DNA from: Thecaphora thlaspeos
Taxonomy: Eukaryota > Basidiomycota > Ustilaginomycetes > Urocystidales > Glomosporiaceae
NCBI GenBank assembly: GCA_900291925.1
Contig: UWYS01000001.1
Span: forward strand, 806,001-870,000
Reading direction: 5' to 3'
Length of the DNA stretch: 64,000 nucleotides
Positions 52,629 through 61,936 of this stretch are shown here, piece after piece (position 1 is the first letter of the stretch; each line of letters opens with the position of its first letter). Both the position numbers and the translations under genes were made by a program. The notes beneath the pieces are model-generated. The model was not told where the DNA came from, did not search any database, and saw only the letters and a program-made list of their open reading frames with translations.

Positions 52629-53382
52629 TCAGATCACCATAAGTGCCGCCAATCCGACGAGGGCCGCTCCACAAACGGTCAAGAGCGGAACGGCCTCCCA
52701 TCCGCCCTTGGAGCCGTTTCCAGAAGGAGTTCCGGTGGCAGTCTGGGTGGCGCCGGTGCGCGTACCCGTCCCGATCGACATGGTGGCTGCCGTACTGCCA
52801 GTCTGGAGACCGCTGACGACGGAGCTGTAGATGGCGGAAGCGCTTCGAGAAGCTTCGGCCGAGTCAGTGAGGGTGGCGAGGCCGTTGACGAGGGAGAGGT
52901 AGGAGTTGGCAGAGGCCTGGGCGGCCGAGATGTAGGAAGAGGCGCCTGGCTGCATAGAGTAGAGCGAGGAGAACTGCATGTCGAGGACCGAAGAGAGCGA
53001 CGAGAGGGCGGCCGCGTCGGTGAGCGCAGCGGGGTCGGGGAGACCGCTGGGGACTGTGGGACGCATTTGGGATCCGACGGGATGAGAAGAGGCAAAGTAA
53101 AGAATCGTGCTTCAGCGGTTGCAAGACATGGCGATGCTCGCGGACGAGAAAGGATTGATACCTACGTTGACGCTTGGCCTGTTGGACCGTGTCAGGTCGC
53201 CGCGCAAAGCAAGCAAGGTATCGGCAATGAGAACACGTTGTCAGCTCCTTCAGGCACGGTGCCTCGATCATCAATGAGCACACCCGACTCACGGGAGCAG
53301 CAGTAGGCTCTGGATTGGGCGAGCACTGAGCAAGACCAAGTCCGGCAACAGCGATGACGGCGATTGAGGTAAAGTACTTCAT
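52629..53382 (-). CDS. Small GPI-anchored-type cell wall protein with Kex2 site
   Basis: 175 residues. Exons 53293-53382, 53166-53178 (13 bases) and 52629-53053. The signal peptide MKYFTSIAVIAVAGLGLAQC is followed by SPNPEPTAAP, then the microexon gives Ala-Lys-Arg-Gln, a Kex2-type dibasic site, and the mature part starts LPSGLPDPAALTDAAALSSL. The body is Ser/Ala/Thr-rich (SSYISAAQASANSYLSLVNG, TGTRTGATQTATGTPSGNGS) and the C-terminus is a hydrophobic helix (PLLTVCGAALVGLAALMVI), as for a GPI attachment signal. Function unknown; wall-surface location is inferred. The splice model is supported by phase and by the Kex2 site it creates. Confidence 0.8.
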
Positions 53383-54227
53383 CTCGGTCTCCTAGTCGTT
53401 TGTTTGCAAGAGGGGTTTCGTCGTGATTCACAGGGGTTTATTAGTGCTAAATGGTGGCGGACGCGATAAGCCGGAAGGATCGCTTCGAAAGTTATGGCGA
53501 GGATGGTGGTGATGGTGATGGCTGTAGGGTAGAGAAGTGAGCTACTCTTAGTGCTGGACATACACTCTGGAGGGAGCAAGCAGTTGCGGCAGGCTAGCCC
53601 AGCCGTGACGCTGTCAGACACCGGACGGGCTTGGCAGGGAGTCAGCTCCTGTCCTCGCCGAAGTAGACAAACGGGACCCACGGTGTGATGCGGTCAGCTG
53701 TCTGTTCTGGCAACGAGATTGGCGAGCCCCTTGCCGCCTACGACTCGGTCTGAAGAACGAGCAAAGGTACGGGCAGAGCGCGACAACGGCAACGGCAACA
53801 GCAACGTATGGCAACTGCACGCGCACACGCCACGTCAGGCGCAACATGTCACTTGCCCCTTTGACTCGCTCCCCCTGACCCCTTGTCCCTTCGCATTTGG
53901 CCCTCCCTATGGCTACTCACCACTACTTTGAGCTGATCAAGTCCTGTCAGGCTGCTGTGGCATGGCGGCTCTACGAGTAGTTACCCTATGCTCGCGCATC
54001 GACTATCGGGGGCGATGCAGCCAGGCACGGATCACAACGGTCGCCGAGAAGCAGCAGAGGAGCCTTGACGCTCAATCCAGACCGCTTAATGGCACGCCTT
54101 TGACAAGACAGCCGGACGCGAGCCCCTCTCATCTCTTCTGTCCAGCATCTCTCATGCCCCGTTCCTGACGAGTCTTCCTAAGAGTCCCCGGTCACCTCAT
54201 CGCGTCGGCAGTCCAGCTACTTAACAC
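53383..54227. other. Intergenic between the GPI-type gene and the next minus-strand gene
   Basis: 845 bases with the GPI-type gene promoter on the right of its start. Contains an AT-richer island near 53440-53530. No gene seen. Confidence 0.5.
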
Positions 54228-56099
54228 CTACTTCCAAGTCCAGTAGTAGTGTGACAAGGCCTTCAAAAGCGAAACCACCAGGTAGACTACGATCGGCGCG
54301 GATATCAGGTGTATCATGGCTACGGGTGGCCAAGCACCGCTACTCGTCGCCGCAGCCAGCGAAGCAGGCGTCGAGGCGAGTTGGTCGCGAGCGGGAGCGA
54401 GCTGCGATGCCGACAATGAGGCCAACTTGTCGTGTATCCTTTGCAGTTCATCTCGCACCTTTGTCAAGCTCGCTGCGTCCGACGGGATGACGGTTGGTGG
54501 TGATGGCGGGCATGCCGCTCGGCTCGCCTGTGAAGCAGCCAGCGAGGTGGCCACGCCCTTCTCCACCGACGCCTCGACCCGCTGTAGAAACGATTCGAGC
54601 GAGCGTAGTGATTCCTCTTGCTGCCTCGACGGTGCAGAGGCCGATGATTCTCGCTGAGTCGCGGGATGCTGAGATGACGACGACGACGAAAGACCGCCAA
54701 TCCCTTCCGAGCGGATGCCGTCCTGACCGCAAAACTGAACGCCGTCTTTGCTGCTCCGCGCGGAGAAGAGCTGCATACGGTGCAGCATCGTCATCTTGCC
54801 CTGCACGCTCAAGAGCATCTCTTCGACGCGCACCGTCACGCATCTCCCTCCGTCGCTCCACCAGTCGTGCTCCCACGAATCTGATGTATCCCCTTCAGCC
54901 TCACAAGGCACAGCATGCCGAGGATCCGTCTCTTCCTTAAGTTGCTGCTGCGGCAAAGGCTGCTCAGCAGCACAGAAAAGCGAGCACGATGTCGTCAAAG
55001 TCTGGCAGCCTGCCGCAAGCCAGTCCGAGATATGTTGCCAGGTCGGAGGCAGCGCCTCGATGTTGAGATCAGCGACTAGCATCCCAGCCTGCCGCACCAA
55101 GGCCTCTGCTTCGTCTGCAGAGTGGTCCCCAGCCTCCTTGGCCTGTTGGAGGATATCGCGGGCGCCCTTGACTTGACGATAAGCTTCGTATGCCTGCAGG
55201 CTCCACCTTAGCATCCTCTCTGCCCCTTTCTGAGCGTCCAGGCATTCGTGTGTCCCTCCTCCGGCGGCACCAGTGACGATGGCATGCCGCTGCTGCTCAG
55301 ACACAAGCGTCCTGACCGCCTCACCGTTGCTAAGCAGCGTGATCCCTCGAATGCGAGCGCGAAGCAGCGTCTCTGTGCTGTAGAGGGCCGGGTCCAGATC
55401 GGCCGGTGGAGCTCGCCAGTTGTGCACCACTCCGGCATCTCCGCCTTCGTCTAGGGACCAGGCCTGTCGACCTTTGCGGTCCAGCAGAGTAGCGAGGCGA
55501 TGGTGTAGACCGAACTGCCGCGCTCCCTGGACCGCCAGCGGGAGGGGCGACCAGATCTCGTCGAACGGCTCGAGGCCGGAGAGATGGAGCTCGTAGTCTC
55601 CGTTCTCCTTGGACAAGTCCAGCTCCAGCAGACCCGAGACGATCGTCCGGCCCGAAGCGAGAAGGAGCGGGGAAAGGGAGACGTATGGCTGCTTGTGTTC
55701 GGGATCGAGGATGCGCGTGACAATGTGATGCCTGCTGCCATCGGACGAGCTAAGCGCGGCCTGAAAGACGGGGCAGAGGGCTTTGGAGGGTCGACGAGAA
55801 GGCAGAAGGCGAAAGCGTAGTGGCGCGGGTCGATTCGAGGACAATGTCGTCCAGAGGTCCAAGAGCGGCTCGTGGCCTGGCCGCAGCGAGGCGCCCGAGC
55901 TGGTCAAGAGCGAGTCGATCCGATGCCGGTGTCCGCTCATAGCTTCCCGACGAACGAGGCGCGGGAGAACAGGTGGTGGTAGTGGTCGAAGGAAGGGAGC
56001 GGCGTGTAGCGAGGTTCGTCCAAGCCTCGCCTCCATACACGGACCCCTCTCGAGCACAGCGGCCGGCAGGAAAGCAAGAAAGGAGTAGTGCCGCTCCAC
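54228..56099 (-). CDS. Tail-anchored coiled-coil protein of unknown function
   Basis: 623 residues, single exon; an alternative start at 55940 (MSGHRHRIDSLL) would remove 53 residues. No family recognised. Residues about 55-260 look globular (PLLDLWTTLSS, VSLSPLLLASGRTIVSGLLE, IWSPLPLAVQGARQFGLHHR). Residues 280-345 are helical and Ala/Glu/Arg-rich. An acidic DTSDSWEHDWWSDGGRCVTV block follows. Residues about 510-590 form a coiled coil (RSLESFLQRVEASVEKG, SLTKVRDELQRIHDKLA). The last helix MIHLISAPIVVYLVVSLLKA is followed by only nine residues, which indicates a C-terminal membrane anchor with the bulk in the cytosol. It could be a peroxisomal or ER adaptor, but that is only inference. Confidence 0.72.
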   Translation of the reverse strand: MERHYSFLAFLPAAVLERGPCMEARLGRTSLHAAPFLRPLPPPVLPRLVRREAMSGHRHRIDSLLTSSGASLRPGHEPLLDLWTTLSSNRPAPLRFRLLPSRRPSKALCPVFQAALSSSDGSRHHIVTRILDPEHKQPYVSLSPLLLASGRTIVSGLLELDLSKENGDYELHLSGLEPFDEIWSPLPLAVQGARQFGLHHRLATLLDRKGRQAWSLDEGGDAGVVHNWRAPPADLDPALYSTETLLRARIRGITLLSNGEAVRTLVSEQQRHAIVTGAAGGGTHECLDAQKGAERMLRWSLQAYEAYRQVKGARDILQQAKEAGDHSADEAEALVRQAGMLVADLNIEALPPTWQHISDWLAAGCQTLTTSCSLFCAAEQPLPQQQLKEETDPRHAVPCEAEGDTSDSWEHDWWSDGGRCVTVRVEEMLLSVQGKMTMLHRMQLFSARSSKDGVQFCGQDGIRSEGIGGLSSSSSSQHPATQRESSASAPSRQQEESLRSLESFLQRVEASVEKGVATSLAASQASRAACPPSPPTVIPSDAASLTKVRDELQRIHDKLASLSASQLAPARDQLASTPASLAAATSSGAWPPVAMIHLISAPIVVYLVVSLLKALSHYYWTWK

Positions 56100-56185
56100 A
56101 GCTCGTCAGCTAATCCCATTGATCGGCCGAGGCACGCACGAGAGAGGGAGAGAGGGAACATATCAATTGCGAGCAGGCCAGCATG

Positions 56186-56420
56186 ACCTGAGCTCTAAAG
56201 GGCTCCCGGCACGCCGTAAGAACCGGCGTGTCGGTCGAGCGCGGGAAGAGCGACAAGCAGCAGGGAGGGCGGGCGGAAAAACAAAGATGCCCTGCGGGCG
56301 ACAACGACAGGGAGAGATGGAGGAGGAGGAGATGGGAGCAGGGCGAGCCGGGCTCGAGATGAGGCCGGGTGCCTCAGCCGATCACCCAGACCGACGCGCC
56401 CTACGCACGCGTCGCACGCC
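56186..56420 (+). repeat. Short interspersed repeat, copy C (5'-truncated)
   Basis: Aligns with copy B from its internal CCTGAGCTC onward: CCCGGCACGCC, CGGCGTG, GAGCGC, AAGAGCGAC, GGGAGGG, AAAGATGC, GCCGATCACCC, CGCCCTACGCACG. It lacks the first 80 or so bases of copies A and B. It lies 200 bases from the end of the P450 pseudogene, showing that the family is not confined to the DIRS-like element. Confidence 0.75.
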
Positions 56421-56615
56421 CAACTCGACACGCCACACCGCAGGCGCACCCCGAGGGGGGGACCGGCGACATCTGCTTTCCTTGGGGCCAAAGATGAGAT
56501 TCGAGACCGGTCAACGAGCGACAAATTACAGTGTACTCAAGCTATGCTACAAAAGCCGGCATCATCCAACAAATTGCAGGACAGGGCGGCGTCGGCCCGC
56601 GGCAGCGGCTGTGGC

Positions 56616-58531
56616 CTACCTCTTCACGACGGTCGCCGCGTACATCTCGCTCGGGTGGGTGACGGAGTTCTTGTACCTAAGTGGCCAGCTGGCCGTCTGC
56701 CCCTGCTCCTCGGACGCCCACTCAAAGTCGTATCGAGTGATGACGGCCGAGACGAAGCTGAGCGCTTCGTACGTTGCCAATGTCGTGCATGCCAAGACAC
56801 AGCCTAGGGCCCGCGTTGAAGCTTCTGAACAAGAAATGGCTGTAAACCTTCAGGCTACCATTCTCGGGGAAGCGTTCCGGCTTGAATTCGGCCGCATCGG
56901 GTCCCCAGACGTCGGTGTTCCTCGCAATCGCCCAGTCACACCAACCGACCTGCTCGCCGGCCTTGATCTTGATAGGCGGAAGGCCAGCAGCTGTAGGGCC
57001 CTGGGGCACAATGACATCGTCGTTGATCGCCATCTTGCCGTTGCGCGGCACAGTCGGATGAAGGCGTAGGGTCTCGTTGAAGACGGCGGTGGTGAAGGGC
57101 AAGTCTTTGAGCTGCTCGTAGGGTAGAAGCCTGATGCTGCCGTCCTCTTCGTTGCCGAGAGCGCTGCGCACCTCTTGACGGATCCTCTCTGCGTGCTCAG
57201 GGTGCCTGAAGAGCTCGTAAAGCATCCAGGCCAACGTACTGGCCGTGGTGTCTCTGCGATGGTGGATCACGGCAGAAAAGGATAGTGTAAGCGTCAGTCT
57301 CCGCCTTCGCGTGGTATCTACAAGTGCTTGGCTTGGCTGTGGAGGCGGTATTATCGCCCAGATGACCGTTGTGGAAGCCCTTTGAACGCACCTTCCGGCG
57401 ATGATGAAGTTGAGCACAATTTTGAGGAGCTCCTCTTTGTCGGTTGTGATGTCCATGAAGAGGTCGAGCAGATCCTTGCCGTCCTTGCGGCTGGCTGAGC
57501 CGTCCTTTTCGGCACTGAGGCCGCTCTCGCGCTCCTTGATCCTCTCGTTGACGATGTCAAGACCAAAGGAGCGGATCGTCTGAATGTTCTTCCTGCACAG
57601 AGCTCCTCGCTTTGTGAAACGCTCTGTGATGGGCCAGAAGGGGTTGGTGAAGCGGCTGTTGATGGACTCCTGCACGCCGTCGAAGGCGGCGGCAAATTTG
57701 ACCTCCTGTTCGAGGCAGCTCGGATCACCAGTGAGGCACTCGATGTCCTTGCCAAAAGCCATCTTGCCAAACGAGTTGAGTGTGTAGCGGAAAAAGAGGT
57801 CCGGCAGCTTCAGCCTTGACGGTCAAGGCGTCGAGGAGCGAGATGGCGCTCTCCACTTCTGTGTGGACCACGAGTTGAACCCACGTCCGGAACTGATGCA
57901 CGGAGAAGATATGTGAGACCATCTTGCGCTGCGTCTTCCACGCATGGCCGTCAGCGACAAAGATGCCGTTGCCGAGGAAGTCCTTGAAGCGTTTGCGGAA
58001 GTTTTCGCCCTTTGGGAAGTTGTTGAAGTTGGTCTTCTGCACGTACTCTGTGAAGGAGAGCGATGAGAAGCAGTCGAGCGGCGATCGAGCAAGATCATGG
58101 GTCGCAGTGAATAACATGGTGGCCAAGTCAGTCGAGGACTGCTGAGCCCGACGCCGCTAGGCTTTAGGAAAGCACATGTGGTACCCACCGATGTACTCTG
58201 GGCGATGGAGCATGATGAGACTTCCCTTGCCTTGGCCGGGTACGCTGATCTGGCAGCCGACGGGGCTCTCTTGCATGTGCTCGTAGTGCCACTCCAACTG
58301 CTTGGTGAGGTCGACCTTCATCAGTTGGATGAGGTTGCCAATGAGCGGATAGCCGGGCAAATGATAGAGGTCCGCGCGGTCGCGCCGGAGGCTGCCAACG
58401 AATCGATCCGGATAGATGGCGCAGAGGACGAGGACGAGTAGCGCCGAGGGGAAGAGTACGCCGGTGTAGGCGGTCATCGCGTGGACCGTGTCCAGTGCGG
58501 CTTGCACCAGCGGCTGCTCGATCCTTATCAT
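56616..58531 (-). pseudogene. Cytochrome P450, two frameshifts
   Basis: Three exons, 58189-58531, 57392-58047 and 56616-57253. The N-terminal anchor (TGVLFPSALLVLVLCAIYPD) and PGYPLIGNL are normal, as are PEYI-EYVQKTNFNNFPKG, KTQRKMVSHIF, RDTTASTLAWMLYELFRHP (I-helix Thr), ETLRLHPTVPRNGK (ExxR), FKPERF and the heme loop FNAGPRLCLG. The frame shifts by one base at about 57808-57826, between LLDALTVK and KLPDLFFRYTLNSFG, and again at about 56781-56793 just after CLGM, where the alternative frame resumes with TLATYEALSFVSAVITRYDF and ends SEMYAATVVKR. Each shift moves to the homologous frame, so the mRNA cannot give a full enzyme unless these are assembly errors. The clan resembles fungal fatty-acid or alkane hydroxylases, which is uncertain. 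Confidence 0.8.
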
Positions 58532-59171
58532 CTTGGCGGCTGGCGTAGCGGTGAAAGAGGCGAGGGGAAATGGGATTGACCACGAAGACGGAGGGACGGT
58601 AGGATCGTCAGACGGATGGGCAGAGTCCTGGCGGACGCAAAACAAGGGAAGGCTCAGTGGGGTTGGAGGGAGGAGGGGGGGGGGATGTTACGGCAAGCCA
58701 GTGTCCCAGCCGTTACGCTATATATTGATAGCAGAGTGTCAAGAGAGGATGGGAGGATTCAAGGATGAAGGCAGGACGGACCCAGGGGGCGCCAGCTCGG
58801 GGCAGGCTGGGAGTGAGGGAGCTCGTACTCTGTATGTGCCGGGTCGCGAGACGCCTCAGGCGACGTCGGAGCGCAGCTTTGCGACCAGGTGTGGGCTCGC
58901 ACGCCCTAGCAACCAACGCTGTGGGTCATGACCCTTACCACCTAAGAGGGTGCTCTGAGCTCCAAGCTCTTGGTCTTCTGTCTGCTGCCGACACCAGGCG
59001 GTGACAGGTATCCGACCTCGCTGACCCCGGGAAGCGGAGAGGGACACGGGGACAGACGTCGTGCGTAAGGGACGGCGCTTGCGCTCTGGTGTCTGTGTGT
59101 CTACGAGGCAACCTCAGGTCTGGCAAGATCCAGCCCGGTACATAACTACAGACAGGTCACGAGTGGGCAGG
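58532..59171. other. P450 promoter and boundary of the low-GC transposon block
   Basis: Contains a TATA box, a G-rich tract near 58670-58683 and the change from GC-rich gene DNA to the transposon-rich end. No gene seen. Confidence 0.5.
58719..58725 (-). promoter_or_regulatory. TATA box of the P450 gene
   Basis: ATATATA on the minus strand about 190 bases before the P450 ATG. Confidence 0.5.
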
Positions 59172-59739
59172 TCAGTGAATGTCGCCGCAAAGACGTGTGG
59201 CTGAGATGATCGATGTCCATTTGAAAGGGCCGAGGCGCGCGAGCAAGTCTAATTTACAGGGTTCGACCGGCTGCTGCCATGACTCGCCCGGCCACGCTCC
59301 ACCTTCCCTAAATTTGAAGTCAGTACACTGGAGCCAAAGAGTTCCCTGAATTGTAGTAGCATTGTCTAAATGAGCCAAAGGAATCTGTAAGAACCCAAAG
59401 GCCTCTGAATCTATCCTTCTTGTGTTGACTGCTTCTGCATCGATCCAAAAGTCCCATTTAGACAGGGTCAGCATCACTTGGCTGTCCAAAATAACTACTG
59501 GATCTGTCTGAGGTGCTCATCTCCTGCACTGACTGCCCCAAGGTTCTTCCAAACTGGGTAGCAGGTGTGCTGATCCTGGCCAAGAGGGGTCCACTTCTGG
59601 CAAGACCAGTGGTAACTCTTTCATGTTAGTGGGTAGCTCATCCAAGCTGGGTTCTAGGGGGGTTCCACCTTCCCTAGATGTTGGCTGAGGTGTCCAGACC
59701 TGTCTTGATTCATCCAAACCATCAGTAGGCAGTAACACA
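59172..59739 (-). mobile_element. Probable 3' part of the gypsy-like relic beyond the pogo-like insertion
   Basis: AT-richer DNA with minus-strand fragments (MLLPTDGLDESRQVWTPQPT, WIDAEAVNTRRIDSEAFGFL) that could be the end of the pol polyprotein or an adjacent LTR. No motif is decisive. It is assigned here because it lies directly across the pogo-like element from clear gypsy sequence. Confidence 0.4.
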
Positions 59740-61936
59740 TTTCCCAGGGAATCTGGCCAAAAAAAAATTACTTGTTGGCCTTCCTCACCACCACCACCCT
59801 TGCCATCACTGATACACCACCTGCACTAGATCTTGCTCTCTGGAACAACACAGCAGCACCTTTGTACTGCCAGCACCCTGTCTATGCACCTCCAGCTCTC
59901 CATCAGATGCCATGATGCAGCAGACAGTCCTGCCAGCACACCAACAAGCAGTCAGGAAGGAGGTGGTCAAGAATTGCCAGGCAAGGAAGATTGCCATGGC
60001 TCAGGCACTTCGAGATCTGTTCAAAGGGGTGTACAAGAGCTTTTCTGCAGCAGCCAAGGCCATTGGCTTGCCAAAGTTGATGCTGCAAGACCACCAGCAT
60101 GGCACCCTGCCAAAGACTGCTGCCCATGGGGCACAGCAGACCCTCTCACCAGCCACCAAGGCTGCTCTTGCCACCCACATTGAGCACTGCACCAATCAAG
60201 GCTTCCCCCTCACCCCAGCAATGGTCCAGAATTATGCTGGAACACTGCAATTGCCTGTAGAGGCTGGAAGCTGCCATCAGGTGAGGGAGCCAAGCAAGAA
60301 CTGGGTGCAGCACTACCTTGAGCACCACCCACAGCTTTGGAGCAAGTATGACCAAGCTCTAGAGAATCAGCACGTGGATGGTGCCTCATTTGACAACCTC
60401 AGCTGCTTCTATGCCAACTTTTCCTGCACCATCAGCCAGTACAATATTGCGCAAGACCAGATCTACAACATGGACAAGATTGGCATCATCATGGGGTTCA
60501 GTGGATGTCAAAAGGTCATTGTCCCTGTCAAGAAGAATCCTTTTCAAGTCCATCCAGGCAACCACAAGTCCACCACTGTTGTCGAGTGCATTGGCTCTAG
60601 TGGCCTCTTTCTTGACCCGCTTGTGATCTGGAAAGGCACATGGCACCAGCTTGGAGATCACAGGGGGATGGAGGGAACGGGCCCCAACTGGCACTTTGCT
60701 GTCTTGCCAAAGGGCTGGACAAGCAATGACTTGGTGCTCAAGTAGCTTCAGTGGGTCTTTGAGCCACAAACCAAGCCAACTGGGGCTCAAGAGGGTGAGT
60801 GGCAGCTGCTGCTCTTTGACAGGCATGCCTCGCATGTCTCTGTTGACTTCTGCAACCAGTGCTGGAAGCACTACATTGTGCCAGTCTGCTTTCTGGCTCA
60901 TGCCACCCATGTTATCCAGTCTCTTGATACCAGCATCTTTGGCCCCATCAAGGACAGCTATGGCCGCCAGGTTGCCGCTCTTGGTGGCACAAAGAAGGTT
61001 GACTGCATCCATTTTGCTTGGTTCTATACTGAGACCCACAGCAAGATCAAGGATGCTGCAGTATGCAAGGCTTTTTCAGATGTGGGTCTGATGGTGCCAC
61101 CCTCCCCTGAGAAGGTCCTCTTGACGCTCCCTGGCTATAAGCCACCCTGCCAAGAGATGCTGCCGCCTGCCCAGGAGCCCCTCTTTGATACTCCAAGGAA
61201 GCCACAGCGCTTTGGAGCCCTCCTCAACAACTACAAGCACAGCACAGACAAAGAGAGAGGAGCTGCATTTGCCGCAAGCTGCAGAAGGGGTTTGACAAGT
61301 TGTTCCATGGCTGCAAGCTAGTCCAAGAGAAGGAGCGACACAGCAAGTTACCGCTCAAGACAACCTTCGAGGCAGGCAACCATCGCTACATCAGCAAGGA
61401 CACCATGATCAGCCAAGCAACAGGAGAGTGCCTGTGGGAAGAGAGGATTGCAATGGACATTGCAGAGCAGCAGAGGAAGGAGGAACAAGAGTGAGCAGCC
61501 ACCAAGAAGACCAGAAAGGCTGATGCTGCAACACCAACAAAGAAGACAGCAAGGAAGGCAGCATCAAGCAAGGCAAAGGGCAAAGCCAAAGCCGCTGACA
61601 TTGCCCAACCACCCCCTCTAGCACCTGCTGAGCCTGCAGAGCCACTGCCAGCACCACCCCAGCTTGCTGTTGATCCTGCTTCTGCTGGACCAAGCTCTCT
61701 TGCCTTGTATGACCCCTGGCTCCTCTTCCCCAACCCATCTGGCAGCAGTTCTGGACCAGGCAAGCAAAGCTAAGCATGTACTATTTGCAGCAAGTGTTGA
61801 ACTGATTGCAGTGCTTGTCTGGTGTGCTTGACAGAGTGCAGATGGTGTAGCAGTGAGGGCAAGGGTGGTGGTGGTGAGGAAGGCCAACAAGTAAATTTTT
61901 GGCCAGATTCCTAGGGAGGCCGGATTCCCAGGGAAA
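59740..61936 (+). mobile_element. Second pogo-like DNA transposon, about 2.2 kb with long TIRs
   Basis: Terminal arms of about 75 bases match as inverted repeats: 59750-59827 against 61835-61909 (GGCCTTCCTCACCACCACCA on the left equals its complement on the right). The outermost TTTCCC(A/T)GGGAATC(T/C)GGCC motif occurs at 59740 and, in reverse, at 61918-61936; the right end carries it twice. Target duplication is not resolved. It differs from the 44.3-kb pogo-like relic in both TIR sequence and transposase, so it is another family. Confidence 0.8.
59912..61774 (+). pseudogene. Pogo/Fot1-type DDE transposase, inactivated
   Basis: N-terminal helix-turn-helix (ALRDLFKGVYKSFSAAAKAI, GLPKLMLQDHQHG), CENP-B-type domain (PATKAALATHIEHCTNQGFP and WVQHYLEHHPQLWSKYD), then DDE_1: YNMDKIGIIMG (usual MDETG altered to MDKIG), LLLFDRHASHVS (usual DGHxSH) and VCFLAHATHVIQSLDTSIFG (third acidic motif region). 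A TAG at 60743 splits the frame, which resumes unchanged. A frame change near 61275 leads to KGFDKLFHGCK and a Lys/Ala-rich tail, itself with a TGA near 61492. Confidence 0.85.

Noticed and set aside
56119..57069. 316-residue plus-strand ORF
   Set aside because: It reads through short-repeat copy C and the antisense strand of the P450; no motif.
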